64,000 nt of DNA from Termitomyces sp. T153 (taxonomy: Eukaryota; Basidiomycota; Agaricomycetes; Agaricales; Lyophyllaceae). The notes beneath the pieces are model-generated. The model had not been told where the DNA came from and did not search any database. It was given only the letters and a program-made list of their open reading frames with translations. Each line of letters starts with the position of its first letter. Position 1 is the first letter of the stretch. Where the stretch lies: the NCBI GenBank assembly GCA_018296165.2, contig JACKQL020000045.1:62001-126000 (forward strand), written 5' to 3'. A program made the translations under genes and the position numbers. This document shows positions 10,353 through 20,434 of this stretch, one piece after another.

Positions 10353-12048
10353 TCACTCTCCCTCCTCCTCCGACCCTAACCCCGCTACCCTTCCCACCAT
10401 GAACACCTCCAACTGTGCCACTACCGCCGCCAGAACCTTGGGTTGCCCGGGGAGCGGTTCCCCCACGTCCGTCGCTATCTCCCACCATGCCCTGGGATCT
10501 GCTGTCGCCCTCTGCTGATGCCCTGCCAACAGATGCCCCATCTGCGTAACCCCTTGACCCAACTCCAGTGGAAGGTCCCTGGGCATCCTCACCAACCCAT
10601 CATGGATGGACCCCAGCGCTGCCGATGCTCCGTCAAGAAGGATGCGATGCTCCCTGGCCCAGTCTGTGGAACCTGAATCAGCGCTTAGGAGAAGAGAGCG
10701 GGGAAACCACTCATGAAGCACTCCTCGCCAGCCCAAAGCTGTCTCATTGGCAAGCCATTCCTCCCGCCGCCGTGCCCTCTCCACCGCCGCCCAGACTTCC
10801 TCAGCGCTGGAACCCTGCTGGGTCTCCCGCACCCCCGAGCCTCCTGCCTGCTGCGTCGCCACCTCCGCTGCCTCCACCCGCACCTGCAAATGCACCGTCT
10901 GCACCTCCAACTCCTGCAGACAAGATAACCGCTCCGCGGCAGTCCCGACGGCGACGTCCTTGTCTTTCCGCACCAGGTCCCGTTCCCTCCGAACTCCGTC
11001 CAACTCCTGTTGAGCCCCGTCCCTCTCCTCCCATACCCCCTGAATCTCCTCCTCGCATGTGACCAACAACCGTTCCAAGCCCTCTACCCGACACCGCAGA
11101 TAGGCCTCCGCAACTGACCACGACCTATCCGCAGACTGCTCAATGGGGGCTCCGGACGTAGGGGAATACACTGCGGAACCAGGGGGGCCCCCCATCACCT
11201 GCTCGCCCTGCGCCCGCTTACTGGGACCTGCCTTGGGTGAAGGGGGCGCTCTCCAGTTCCCTTTCTCCTGCCTGGAAGGGGCCCCTTCCCTCCGTCCACC
11301 CCGCAGAGGGCCCACCTTCATGACAGGCGCGCTAACCCGTTTCCCTTCCCCAGCCCCGGAGCCCCTCCCCAACACCCTGCCCTTCCGCCCTTCCTCCAGC
11401 TGTGCTGCGACCCAACCCTGATCCCACCCTTGCTCCGCCGCGACACAAACGGCCTGCCAACTCAGGGTGACGGAGCACTTCTCATGCCGTGAACAGCACG
11501 GAAGGCACACCAACGTGTTCCGCCGTACCCCTGATGCCAGTTCCTCAAACTCACACTGCTCCCCTCGTTGGGTACAAGACGCACACTGCAGGGGCATGTT
11601 GGTCCAGGAAACATGAAGCTAAGTGGCCACTCACTGGGGCCGCCGCCTGACACCACTCAAGGGTGGGGGGACCCCTCGCCTGACCCACCGCCTCGGCAAA
11701 CTGCTCCGGTGTCACCTCCGCCTGTACCACCCTCGAACCCTCTGGGACAAGCTGGACCACCCCCAGGTGAATGCCAGACTTGGAACGCGTAGAAGTGACC
11801 ACGCCTGCTGGGGGCTGCGTTGCATCCGCACCAGACAGTGGCCCTGAGGGACCAGCCATGGCCGCGGACAACTCTGCGAAGGGACAATCAGTGTTCTGGG
11901 GTACATGGAACGGACCGCACTCACGACTACGGTACATTGCCTCGACCTGACAGCAATCTCGGCGACCCTCTAAATCTTCGGAGGACGACGGCTGGAAAGG
12001 CGGGGACGGCGACCTAGATGCTGTGGGAGAATAAGCTGAAGAAGACAT
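10353..12048 (-). CDS. Antisense spliced gene of Gy1-inner: Cys6-motif, coiled-coil protein
   Basis: Minus-strand gene between pol and the 3' LTR, convergent with pol. Exon 1 is 12048-11635 (138 codons from ATG, MSSSAYSPTA...). Intron 1 is 11634-11586 (49 nt, GTGAGT...CTGCAG, phase 0). Exon 2 opens with CASCTQRGEQC. A second intron is predicted at 10714-10664 (51 nt, phase 1, CTGAT branch-like site, CACAG acceptor), but its donor reads ATGAGT. Retention keeps the frame (548 residues); splicing would give 531. The motif C-X2-C-X6-C-X15-C-X2-C-X6-C resembles the fungal Zn(II)2Cys6 cluster, with a longer middle loop than usual. A Ser/Pro-rich N-terminus and a coiled coil (SWSVAEAYLRCRVEGLERL through the RRERDLVRKDK region) are visible. 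I do not recognise a described family. A regulator of the element or its host is inference. Confidence 0.8.
10664..10714 (-). other. Second intron of the Gy1 antisense gene, donor lost by CpG change
   Basis: Read on the minus strand from 10714 down to 10664, 51 nt. The homologous intron in Gy1-outer (17854-17802, 53 nt) has donor GTAAGT, branch CTGAC and acceptor CTGCAG. Here the donor is ATGAGT after a C, as expected if CGTGAGT became CATGAGT. Intron length is a multiple of three without stops, so retention adds 17 residues. Confidence 0.65.
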
Positions 12049-12261
12049 TGCAACAAGCTGGCGGACTCCTGGATGTGTCCACCCCTTTTAATAAATTAAG
12101 AAGGGGCCGCTGACAAATGGCAGCTGCACCTCGACTTCCTTCCCCACACCGCCACCGCTCGCTGCGGTTTGATCAATATTGATCAACTTCGATTCCCACA
12201 CCCTACTGATCCCTGACTCACTCCCCGCATCTCGAGGGTCTCAACACTGAAGGGGGGGTGA
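12049..12261 (-). promoter_or_regulatory. Putative antisense promoter region and sense polypurine tract
   Basis: The 213 bp between the antisense ATG and the 3' LTR. On the minus strand an AT-rich block (TTAATTTATTAAAAGGGG, about 12087-12106) lies 40-60 nt upstream of the antisense ATG and could act as a TATA element. On the plus strand GAAGGGGGGGTGA (about 12249-12261) is the polypurine tract that primes plus-strand DNA synthesis; the same tract precedes the Gy1-outer 3' LTR. Promoter activity is inferred only. Confidence 0.5.
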
Positions 12262-13259
12262 TGTCACGACCCGCTCCCTAGCTCCCTAGACACTGCTCCC
12301 AACCCCTCCTGATTTCCCGCCTAACTCCCCTGAACCCCGCCCACACTTTCGCGCCCACACTGGACAACTCCAACGCTTCTCCAGCAAACCCCGACGGCAA
12401 CTCCCTCTCTGTAGCCATCAACACCCCCTTGAAACCTTCCCCCACCGTTCCTGGCCACGTCATACGTCCCCGACCCCCTACCCTAGTTTACCTGACCCGT
12501 CCCGGAGTGTCACAACGTCCCCGGAGCGGCTGTGCCCCCAACTGATCCCATCAGAATACCGCCACGGCCCAACATTGGATTGTACCCGACACCTGTTGAC
12601 TCAGCACAGCTCCGTCGACCCCCGCCATCATATCTGCCACCCTCGGAGGCACCCAGTAGTCGGTATATAAGTCATAGAATAACTCCTTGAACTTTAGTCT
12701 TGATATTACATTTACCGGTTTCCTATGTTTCGTCTCTCATCTCGTCTCTATTTCTGTTTTTAGGTTTCAAATCTATCTTTTCTCAGTCTCGTCTCATCCC
12801 TGTCTCGTCTCAACTGTACATATTTCCTTTGTTCCTCTGAAGTTCCCTTGCTCCCTATGTCAGTACGAACTCTGCACACGCGCCACAACCTGAACATTCT
12901 TAACGACAACTCCGGACCTCGCTACCCGCTCGGCCCTGGAACCCACCCAACCCCGGTAACCCCCCGTCCAGCTCCGACCCTGCCCCCATCAACCGAGAAG
13001 CCTCCGCCTACCCGCAAACCCTTTGTGCGCCCACTAACTAGCCCCTGACACCTGCCCTGGGTCAACAACCAGTACCTTCAGTCTTAGACCCCCCTGAATC
13101 ACTCAGGACTTGCTCAGGCCGCTCTCCCTAGGGACCCCCTTGCAAGCTTTCCCCACCTCTGCTCCAACTCCGGACGCCTGGTTATAAGCGCAGGACATCG
13201 CATCTGCCTAGTAAGGACTTGCCAGTGTACTGAGCCCTCGTCGTCAGTGGAACCTGACA
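12262..13259 (+). repeat. Gy1-inner 3' LTR
   Basis: 998 bp, TGTCACGACC...ACCTGACA, with TATA, and self-primer copy AGTCTTGATATTA at 12696-12708. By-eye differences from the 5' LTR are CA/CG twice in the first 15 bp, CA/CG in 'ccccagtaacc', CG/TG in 'atccgcc' and CG/TG in 'cagcgg': five transitions, all at CpG. Confidence 0.97.
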
Positions 13260-16200
13260 CCTGCCAATGAGCATGCCCCATGCAATGGACCTTCACAAGA
13301 CCGACCCCTCCACTTCAACCTCCGTGCTCCTCATGTCAATGCCTCTCCGCCCTGTCCCAATGCCCCAGTCCCCCCGCGGGCCCAGCCTCACCCTCCACCT
13401 TGACCGGGACAACCCCACTGACTCTGGGCTGGTACCTTTCAATGTCTCACCCTCCTCCAAGAACTCCGAGACCACAATCAACCACCCCTGGACTCCTCTG
13501 CAGCTCCGCTCTAGATCTGCATGGTCATTCATCATCAATGTCCAACTCGACAACTCTTCCAAGGTATTCCCTGCGCTTGTTGACAGCGGCGCCTCCGGCA
13601 CCTTTGTCAGTAATCAGCTCGGCCTCCAGCGCAATGACCTCGACAAACCCCTCAAGCTCCAACTCTTTGACAGAAGCCCTGCCATGACAAGGATCACTCA
13701 ATACCACGACAACACCCTCACCCTCAACAATGACCTGCAGTTTCAGGCCCAGCTCCTCATCACCCAATTACCTCTGCCGACTCCAATCATGCTCAGACTC
13801 CCATGGCTGCAAGATGTCAACCCCAACATCAACTGGAAGAACCTCACCATGCAATTCCCTGGCCCTGAAGTGAGTTTAGTGGCCACCATCCCCCTCTGCC
13901 TCCAGTCTATCCCGGACTCTGATGTCTCCCACCCTGGCACCAGCACCTCCAGAGCAACCCAGAGTCCCTCAACCTCTGACGACAACCCCAACAAAGAAGG
14001 AGATGCCACTCTGCCTCAGTCACCCTCAATCACATTATGACAGCTGCCTCCCAACATACTCTGGAATCAATACAAAGGCCCGCGGTACCCCGACCAGCAA
14101 TGCTTGAGGTCCCTGACCAACTCCGCCACCACTCTGACATCCAACTCCATCAACTCCGGAAACCTCAACATTAAAATCATCAGTGCCGTTCCCTTTGCAT
14201 GCCTTCTATAAGATGGCACCCCCACCTTCCAGTTACAAATCATGCCAGCCCTACCCAAGGAGCACCTCTGCACAGGGACCACCATGCCAGAGAGCAAGAT
14301 GGAGGAACAGATCCTATCCAAAGTAGTTCCCCCGGAGTATCATGAGTTCTCTGACATGTTCTCTGAAGGGAGTGCCAAAGAACTTCCCCCACACCACTCC
14401 TACAACCACAAGATTGACCTTGAAGAAGGTACCTCACCCCCGTTTGGCAAGATCTACAACATGTCCGAGGTTGAGCTCTGAGCCTTGAAGGAATACCTTG
14501 ATGACATGCTCGGCAAGGGCTTCATACGCCCATTGATCTCTGCTGCCAGCACTCCGGTTCTGTTTGCCAAGAAGAAGGATGGGTCCCTCCAACTCTGTGT
14601 GGATTATCGGGGACTTAACAAAGTTACCAAAAAGAACCGGTATCCCCTCCCCTTGATTGGAGACCTCATTGATTGTCTCCGCAGTGCCAAGATTTACACA
14701 AAGATAGACCTATGCTCTGGCTACAACAATGTCTGGATCGCTCCGGGACATGAATGGAAGACTGCCTTTCACACCCGCTATGGCCTCTTTGAGTACCTTG
14801 TAATGCCCTTCAGAATGACTAACTCCCCCGCCACTTTCCAGTACTTCATGAATGACATCTTCCACGACATGAATGACATTTTCGTTATTGTATACCTGGA
14901 CAACATCCTGATCTACTCGAATTTGCTGACAGAGCATCTGGAGCATGTCCACCGCATTTTAGAATGACTCTGAGAGTACCACCTTCATGCCAAACTCAAG
15001 AAATGCTCCTTCCACATGATGGAGGTCGAATATCTCGGAGTTGTCGTAACCCCTGATGGCATGCGCATGGACCCCGCCAAGGTCAATGCAGTACTCAACT
15101 GGCCCCCGCCACGGAACATCAAGGAGGTACAATCATTCCTGGGGTTTGCTAACTTTTATCACCGTTTCATCGACAACTACTCCGGGATCACCAAACCCCT
15201 CAACCGACTCATGCAGAAGGACACCCCTTGGGATTGGGACAGCAAGTGCCAGAGCGTATTCCTCCTCCTGAAGAGGGCCTTCACCTCCGCTCCAGTCCTC
15301 TGCCACTTCAACCCCTCCCTGCCGATCATGCTCAAGTGCGATGCTTCTGACTATGCTATCCCTGGGATACTCTCCCAGTTGGACTCGGGGGGCAAAGATC
15401 TCCATCCCATGGCCTTCTACACCCAATTGATGATCCCAGTGGAATTCAACTACGACATCTACAACAAAGAACTCCTTGCAATCGTCAAAGCCTTCTGTCA
15501 GTGGCAGGCCTACCTTGAGGGGTCCCTGCACCGCATCCAAGTATACTCCAACCACAACAACCTGCAATACTTCATGACCACACAACAGCTCAGCCGCCAC
15601 CAAGCCCGATGGTCTGAAACCCTCTCGGAGTACAACTTCACCATCCACTACCGCCCCGGGCAACTCGGCGCGAAGCCCAATGCCCTCACTCAAAGATCTG
15701 ACGTGTACCCAAAGAAGTCATTCAAAGCTGGACAGAATGCATTCAACCATTGAGTGGTAATCCCCCCCGAACATCTACATGCCATACTGATTTTAAATGA
15801 AGAAGGAATCCTCCAACAAATCAGAAATTCACCCCCAGACTCCTTCTTCACCCAGCACAACCCTCGCAACAACCCCAACAAGTTGAGTGCTGGGAACCCC
15901 TTTTTGCTGTCTCTGGACCACCGCCTCCTGCTCCAGAGTGGACGAATTTATGCTCCAGACCACAAGTCCATCCGCCTTGACATACTCTGGCAGCACCATG
16001 ACCATAAGCTCCAGGGGCACCCAGGAATTCGTAAGACCCTTCAACTCATCTTCCAGACTTACTTTTGGCCAGGAATGAAGAAGGATGTCATGTGATATGT
16101 AAGCGCCTGTGAACCTTGCCTCTGGGCCAAGGTACCCCATCACCGCCCCCACAGATTATTGAAACCCCTCCCCATTGGCCGCTGCCCCTGGTCCTCCCTA

Positions 16201-17226
16201 TCAATGGATCATATTGTCAAACTCCCCAATTCCAAAGGTTTCAACGCGATCCTCGTTGTTGTTTGCCACCTCACTGAGCAAGCCCTCTTCATCCCCTGCC
16301 ACACCACCAACAATGCTCCAGAGTTTGCCAAACTATTCCTCGAACACGTATTCTCCAAGCACAGACTCCCAGACGACATCGTCTCTGACCACGGACCCCT
16401 GTTTGTATCCCACTTTTGGCAATTGCTATGCAGGGCGCTCAAGATCAAAACCAGCCTCTCCACCATCTATCACCTGGAGACTAATGGACAAACAGAACAA
16501 GTGAACCAGATGCTGGAGCAGTATCTCTGCCTATACATTAACTATTTACAGAATGACTGGCACACAGAACTCCCCCTCGCTGAATTCACCTACAACAACA
16601 TGCCCTACTCCACCACCAGAGTCTCTCCCTTCTACGCCAACAAAGGCTACAACCCCCGACTCACCCTGTCCCTGAAGGACATCCCCTCCCACACTGCCCA
16701 CAAAGTTGCCAAGGACCTCTGATCCCTTCACCAATTTCTCCGGGACGAGATCAACACCACCAATCAAGCCTACTCCAAACATGCTGATGCCCAATGTGAT
16801 CCCACCCCCAACTGGCCTCCTGGCACCTTGGTTTGGCTTGATCAACACAACCTCAAGACCCAGAGGCCCTCCATCAAATTAGACCACAAATGCCTTGGTC
16901 CTTTCAAAGTCCTCCGGAAGTTCTCTATGCATGCCTATAAACTCGATCTACCTCTGGGCTTGAAAGGCCTCCACCCTGTGTTCTACATTCGACTCCTTGA
17001 AAAACATGCCCTGGACCCCTTCCCCAGCCAGCACCCCAGCCAACCACCCCCCGTCAAGGTCAAGGATGAGTACCGCTATGAGGTCAACCAGATCCTTGAC
17101 TCCCGCTTGGTCCGTGGATGACCCCAGTACTTAGTCCACTGGAAGGGCTACAGAGCTGAGGACGACATGTGGGAGCCCCAAAAAAACCTTGACAGAGCCC
17201 CCAACAAACTCTGGGACTTCCATTGA
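13260..17226 (+). pseudogene. Gy1-outer residual gag, protease, RT, RNase H, integrase, chromodomain
   Basis: Resumes the gag frame after the right CCTGC duplication. At about 13378 it jumps to sequence that matches Gy1-inner 6420, so about 1.8 kb (capsid, zinc knuckle, first protease) is missing. The remaining protease (LVDSGASGTFVSN, Asp codon 13582-13584) and pol follow at about the spacing of Gy1-inner. Stops include TGA 14479-14481 and 17119-17121, and the RT catalytic motif is YLDN instead of YLDD. The chromodomain ([18 protein letters not shown]) is readable to 17226. Most differences from Gy1-inner are CpG to TpG or CpA. Confidence 0.9.
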
Positions 17227-17490
17227 CAACACCCCACCAAGCCCCGGGACCCCTGGGACTAGCAAGTGCAGATGGCATCAGTGGGCATAACCCCCACCTC
17301 TAGATTTATCAGGGATTCAACTCCCACGAATACCCCCCCTATGTGTTTTCACTTACTTTGCCCCTCACTCATTCTGAAAACTTCTCATGCTCAGCAGAAG
17401 TGCAGGAAGTCCAATGTTAACAAGGCTACAAATACAAAATATAGAAATAGGGGAGCGCGGGGCAACGAGACACCAGAATCCAGAAAGCCC
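17227..17490. other. Gy1-outer spacer between pol and antisense gene
   Basis: Matches 10088-10352 of Gy1-inner. It separates the two convergent genes and has no ORF worth reporting. I see no defined terminator motif. Confidence 0.6.
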
Positions 17491-19272
17491 CTACTCCCCC
17501 TCCCACCCCGAATCCACCTCCGCTATCCTTCCCACCAGATCCACCTCCAGCTGCGCTACTACTGTCGCCAGAACTTCAGGATGCCCCAGGAGCGGCTCTG
17601 TCATGTCCATTGCCACCTTCCACCATGCTCCAGGGTCCGCTGTCACCCTCTGCCAATGTCCCGTCAGCAGATGCCCCATCTGCATGACCCCCTGCCCCAA
17701 CTCCAGTGGAAGATCCCTGGACATCCTCACCAACCTGTCGTGGATGGACCCCAGTGCTGCTGATGCTCTGTCGAGGAGGATGCAATGCTCCCTGGCCCAG
17801 TCTGCAGAATTGAATGTCAGCTCATAGTAAATGGGAGATGAAGGGAGCACTTACAGAGCACTCCCCACCACTCTGAGGCTGACTTGTTGGCAAGCCACTC
17901 TTCCCACCACCATGCCCTCTCTGCTGTTGCTCGGGTCACCTCTGCACTGGACCCCCGCTGAGTCCCCCGCATCCCTGACCCTTCAATCGTTGCCCCGCCA
18001 CCTCCACCCATGCCTCCAACAGCCTCATGCGCACTCGCAGCTCTTGAAGATGTGACAGTCACTCCATGGCAGTCCCCATGGCGATACCTTTATCCCTACA
18101 CACCAAGTCCCATTCCTTCCGAGCCTTGTCCAGTTCCCTTCGAAGCCTGTCCCTCTCCTCCGCCATCCTACAGACTTCCTCCCCGCATGTGGCCAACAAC
18201 CTCTCCAACTCCTCTGCCCAATGCCACAGGAAAGCCTCAGCGACCGACCATGACCCTCCCACAGACTGCTCAACCAAGGCCCCAGAAGTCAGGGAATACA
18301 CTATAGGACCCAGAGGGCCCACCATTGCCGGCTCCCCCCATGCCCGCTTGCTAGGCCCCGCCTCTGGCGAGGGGGACGCCCTCCATTTACCCTTGTCACG
18401 CGTCACGGGAGCCCCCTCCCTCCACCCACCCTGCAGGGGCCCCCTCCCTCCACCCACCCTGCAGGGGCCCCCTCCCTCCACCCACCACATGGGGGCCCAA
18501 TCCTCATCAGGGGCCGCCCCATGCCAACTCCTCCCTCTACCCTGGAACCCCTCCCTGAGACCCTCCCCCTCCGACCCTCCTCCAACTGCACTGCAACCTC
18601 CCCCTCCAACCCTCCTCCAACTGCACTGCAATCCACTCACGGTCCCAGCCCTGCTCTGCCGCAATGCAAGCAGCATGCCAATTCAGAGTGACGGAGCACT
18701 TCTCATGCCGCAAGCGACATGGGAGACACACTGACATCTCCCACCACACTCCCAGCATGGGCTCCTCAAACTCGCACTGTTCACCCCGCCAGGTACAGGA
18801 TGTGCACTAGAAACGTGGGTTAGCTTGATAGGGAAGGGACATGCCAATGATGCACTGGGGCCACTGCCTGACACCACTCCAACATCGGGGAACCTCTTGC
18901 TCGCCCCGCAGCCTCTGCAAAGTACTCCGGTGTCACGTCCACCTGCGCGACTCTTGACCCCATAGGGACGGGGCAGACCACCCTGGGGACAATACCAGAC
19001 CTGGAACAAGAAGCGAGGACCATTTTCCCTGCTGACTGCGCTGGGGCCTCCCCTGACATAAGCCCCGAGGGGCCCGCCACTGCCGCTGACAACTCTGATG
19101 GGACTTATTCAAGCACTCCAGCCACAACAAGCAAGAGACAGTACTTATGACTATAGTACATTGCCTGCACCCACCTACGGTCTCGCCGACCCTCAGAGTC
19201 CTCCAAGGAAGAAGTTGAGGTATGTGCCAATGGGGATGGGGACGCTGCTGGAGAATACATGGAAGACGACAT
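17491..19272 (-). pseudogene. Gy1-outer copy of the antisense spliced gene, decayed
   Basis: Homologous to the antisense gene of Gy1-inner over its whole length. Exon 1 is 19272-18856 (ATG, MSSSMYSPA...), intron 1 is 18855-18807 (49 nt, same length and phase; acceptor TTTCTAG, donor altered to GTGCAT). Exon 2 begins with the CxxC of a Cys6 motif that is still complete (C-X2-C, C, CLPC, HEKC). Intron 2 is 17854-17802 (53 nt, GTAAGT, CTGAC, CTGCAG, phase 1). The C-terminus ends in EGE at 17491, as in Gy1-inner (EEEGE). A 29-bp repeat (about three copies, 18413-18490) has expanded the middle. Conservation of both introns, the Cys residues and the C-terminus shows the gene belonged to the ancestral element. 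Confidence 0.8.
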
Positions 19273-19480
19273 TGAAAAAATTTGGGAACCCCAGAGTACA
19301 TCTGATCCTTTTCAATGACTAGAAAAGACCCCCTGAGCGGCAGCCATGCTTTGACTTCATTCCCCACACTGCCACTGCTACTGCAGTCTAATTAATATTG
19401 CTCAACTTTGATTCCCATGCCCCACCAATCCCCAAACTGTGCCCCACGTCTTGAGGGTCTCGACACTGAAGGGGGGGTGA

Positions 19481-20429
19481 TGTCACGACCCGCTCCCTAG
19501 ACCCCGACACTGCCCCCAGCCCCCCCAATGCTCTGCCAAACTCCCCAACCCTTGCCCACCCTCCACACCCACTTTGGGCAACTCCAACACTTCCTCGGCA
19601 GACCCCGACGGCTCCTTGATCAACTCCAATGCCTTCTCCACAGCAGTTGATGCATCCCCTGAATTTCCCTGGACTCCTGAGGCTTCCCCTGACCCCAGAA
19701 CGATCTGCTTTCCAACTGATCCCATCAGAATGTCACTGCAACCCAATCCAAGATCACACCCAACAACCGTCAACTCTGCGCAGTTCTGTCAAACCTGCCG
19801 CCATATCCTCTGCCCTCCAGAGCCACCCAGTAGTAAGTATATAAGTTGTAGAGTAACCCCTAGTACTTTAGTCTTGATATTGCATTTACTGGTTTCTTAT
19901 GTCTTGTCTTTCATCTCATCACTGTCTCTATTTTTAGTTTTGAATCTATCTCTGTTCTCTGTCTTGTCTCGCCTTGTCTCCGCCTTGTCTTGACTGTGTA
20001 TAGTTCCTTTGTCTTCCTAAGTTCCTTTCATCTCCAATGACAGTACAAACTCTGTGCATGTGCTACAACCTGAACATTCCTATGACAATCCTGGACCTCA
20101 CTCCCCGCTCAGCCCAGGAACCCCTCACGTCTTGGTGATCTCCCATCAAACTCTGGCTCTGCCCCCATCAACCGCAAAGCCTCCGCTTACCCTGCATTCT
20201 ATTTGTGCACCCACAAACTTGTTCCAGCGCCCATCCAGGTTTGACGACTAGTATACTTGGTCTTAGATGCCCCCAAACCACTCCAAACTTGCTTGGACCG
20301 CCCCCTAGCTCCCCCTTGCAAGTCCCTCTGCGCCAATACTGGATGCTTGGTTATAAGCACAGGACATCACATCTGCCTAGTAAGGACTCACCAGTGTAGC
20401 TGAGCCCCCATTGTCAGCGGAACCTGACA
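19481..20429 (+). repeat. Gy1-outer 3' LTR
   Basis: 949 bp, preceded by polypurine GAAGGGGGGGTGA (about 19468-19480). It ends TGACA at 20429, followed by the target duplication CTGGC (20430-20434). The self-primer copy is at 19870-19881. Confidence 0.95.
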
Positions 20430-20434
20430 CTGGC

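Larger units (their letters stand above)
2469..13259 (+). mobile_element. Gy1-inner: young Ty3/Gypsy chromovirus with an antisense gene
   Basis: 10,791-bp LTR retrotransposon inserted in Gy1-outer with the perfect 5-bp target duplication CCTGC (2464-2468 and 13260-13264). Both LTRs are 998 bp and by eye differ at about five positions, all at CpG sites. The order is 5' LTR, self-priming PBS, gag, two protease-like domains, RT, RNase H, integrase, chromodomain, an antisense spliced gene, polypurine tract and 3' LTR. It is rich in CpG, unlike every surrounding element, so it is the youngest full-length insertion in the window. Pol has a 1,006-residue ATG-started ORF but gag is broken. Confidence 0.97.
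444..20429 (+). mobile_element. Gy1-outer: Ty3/Gypsy chromovirus LTR retrotransposon, interrupted
   Basis: Plus-strand LTR retrotransposon bounded by LTRs 444-1403 and 19481-20429 and a perfect 5-bp target duplication CTGGC. It is split at 2468/13260 by Gy1-inner. Without that insert and its 5-bp duplication the element is about 9.2 kb. It carries a gag remnant, a retropepsin, RT, RNase H, integrase, a chromodomain and an antisense gene remnant. The capsid, zinc knuckle and first protease region found in Gy1-inner have been deleted at about 13378. It is CpG-depleted and full of transition-type stops, so it is an old, dead copy. Confidence 0.95.
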
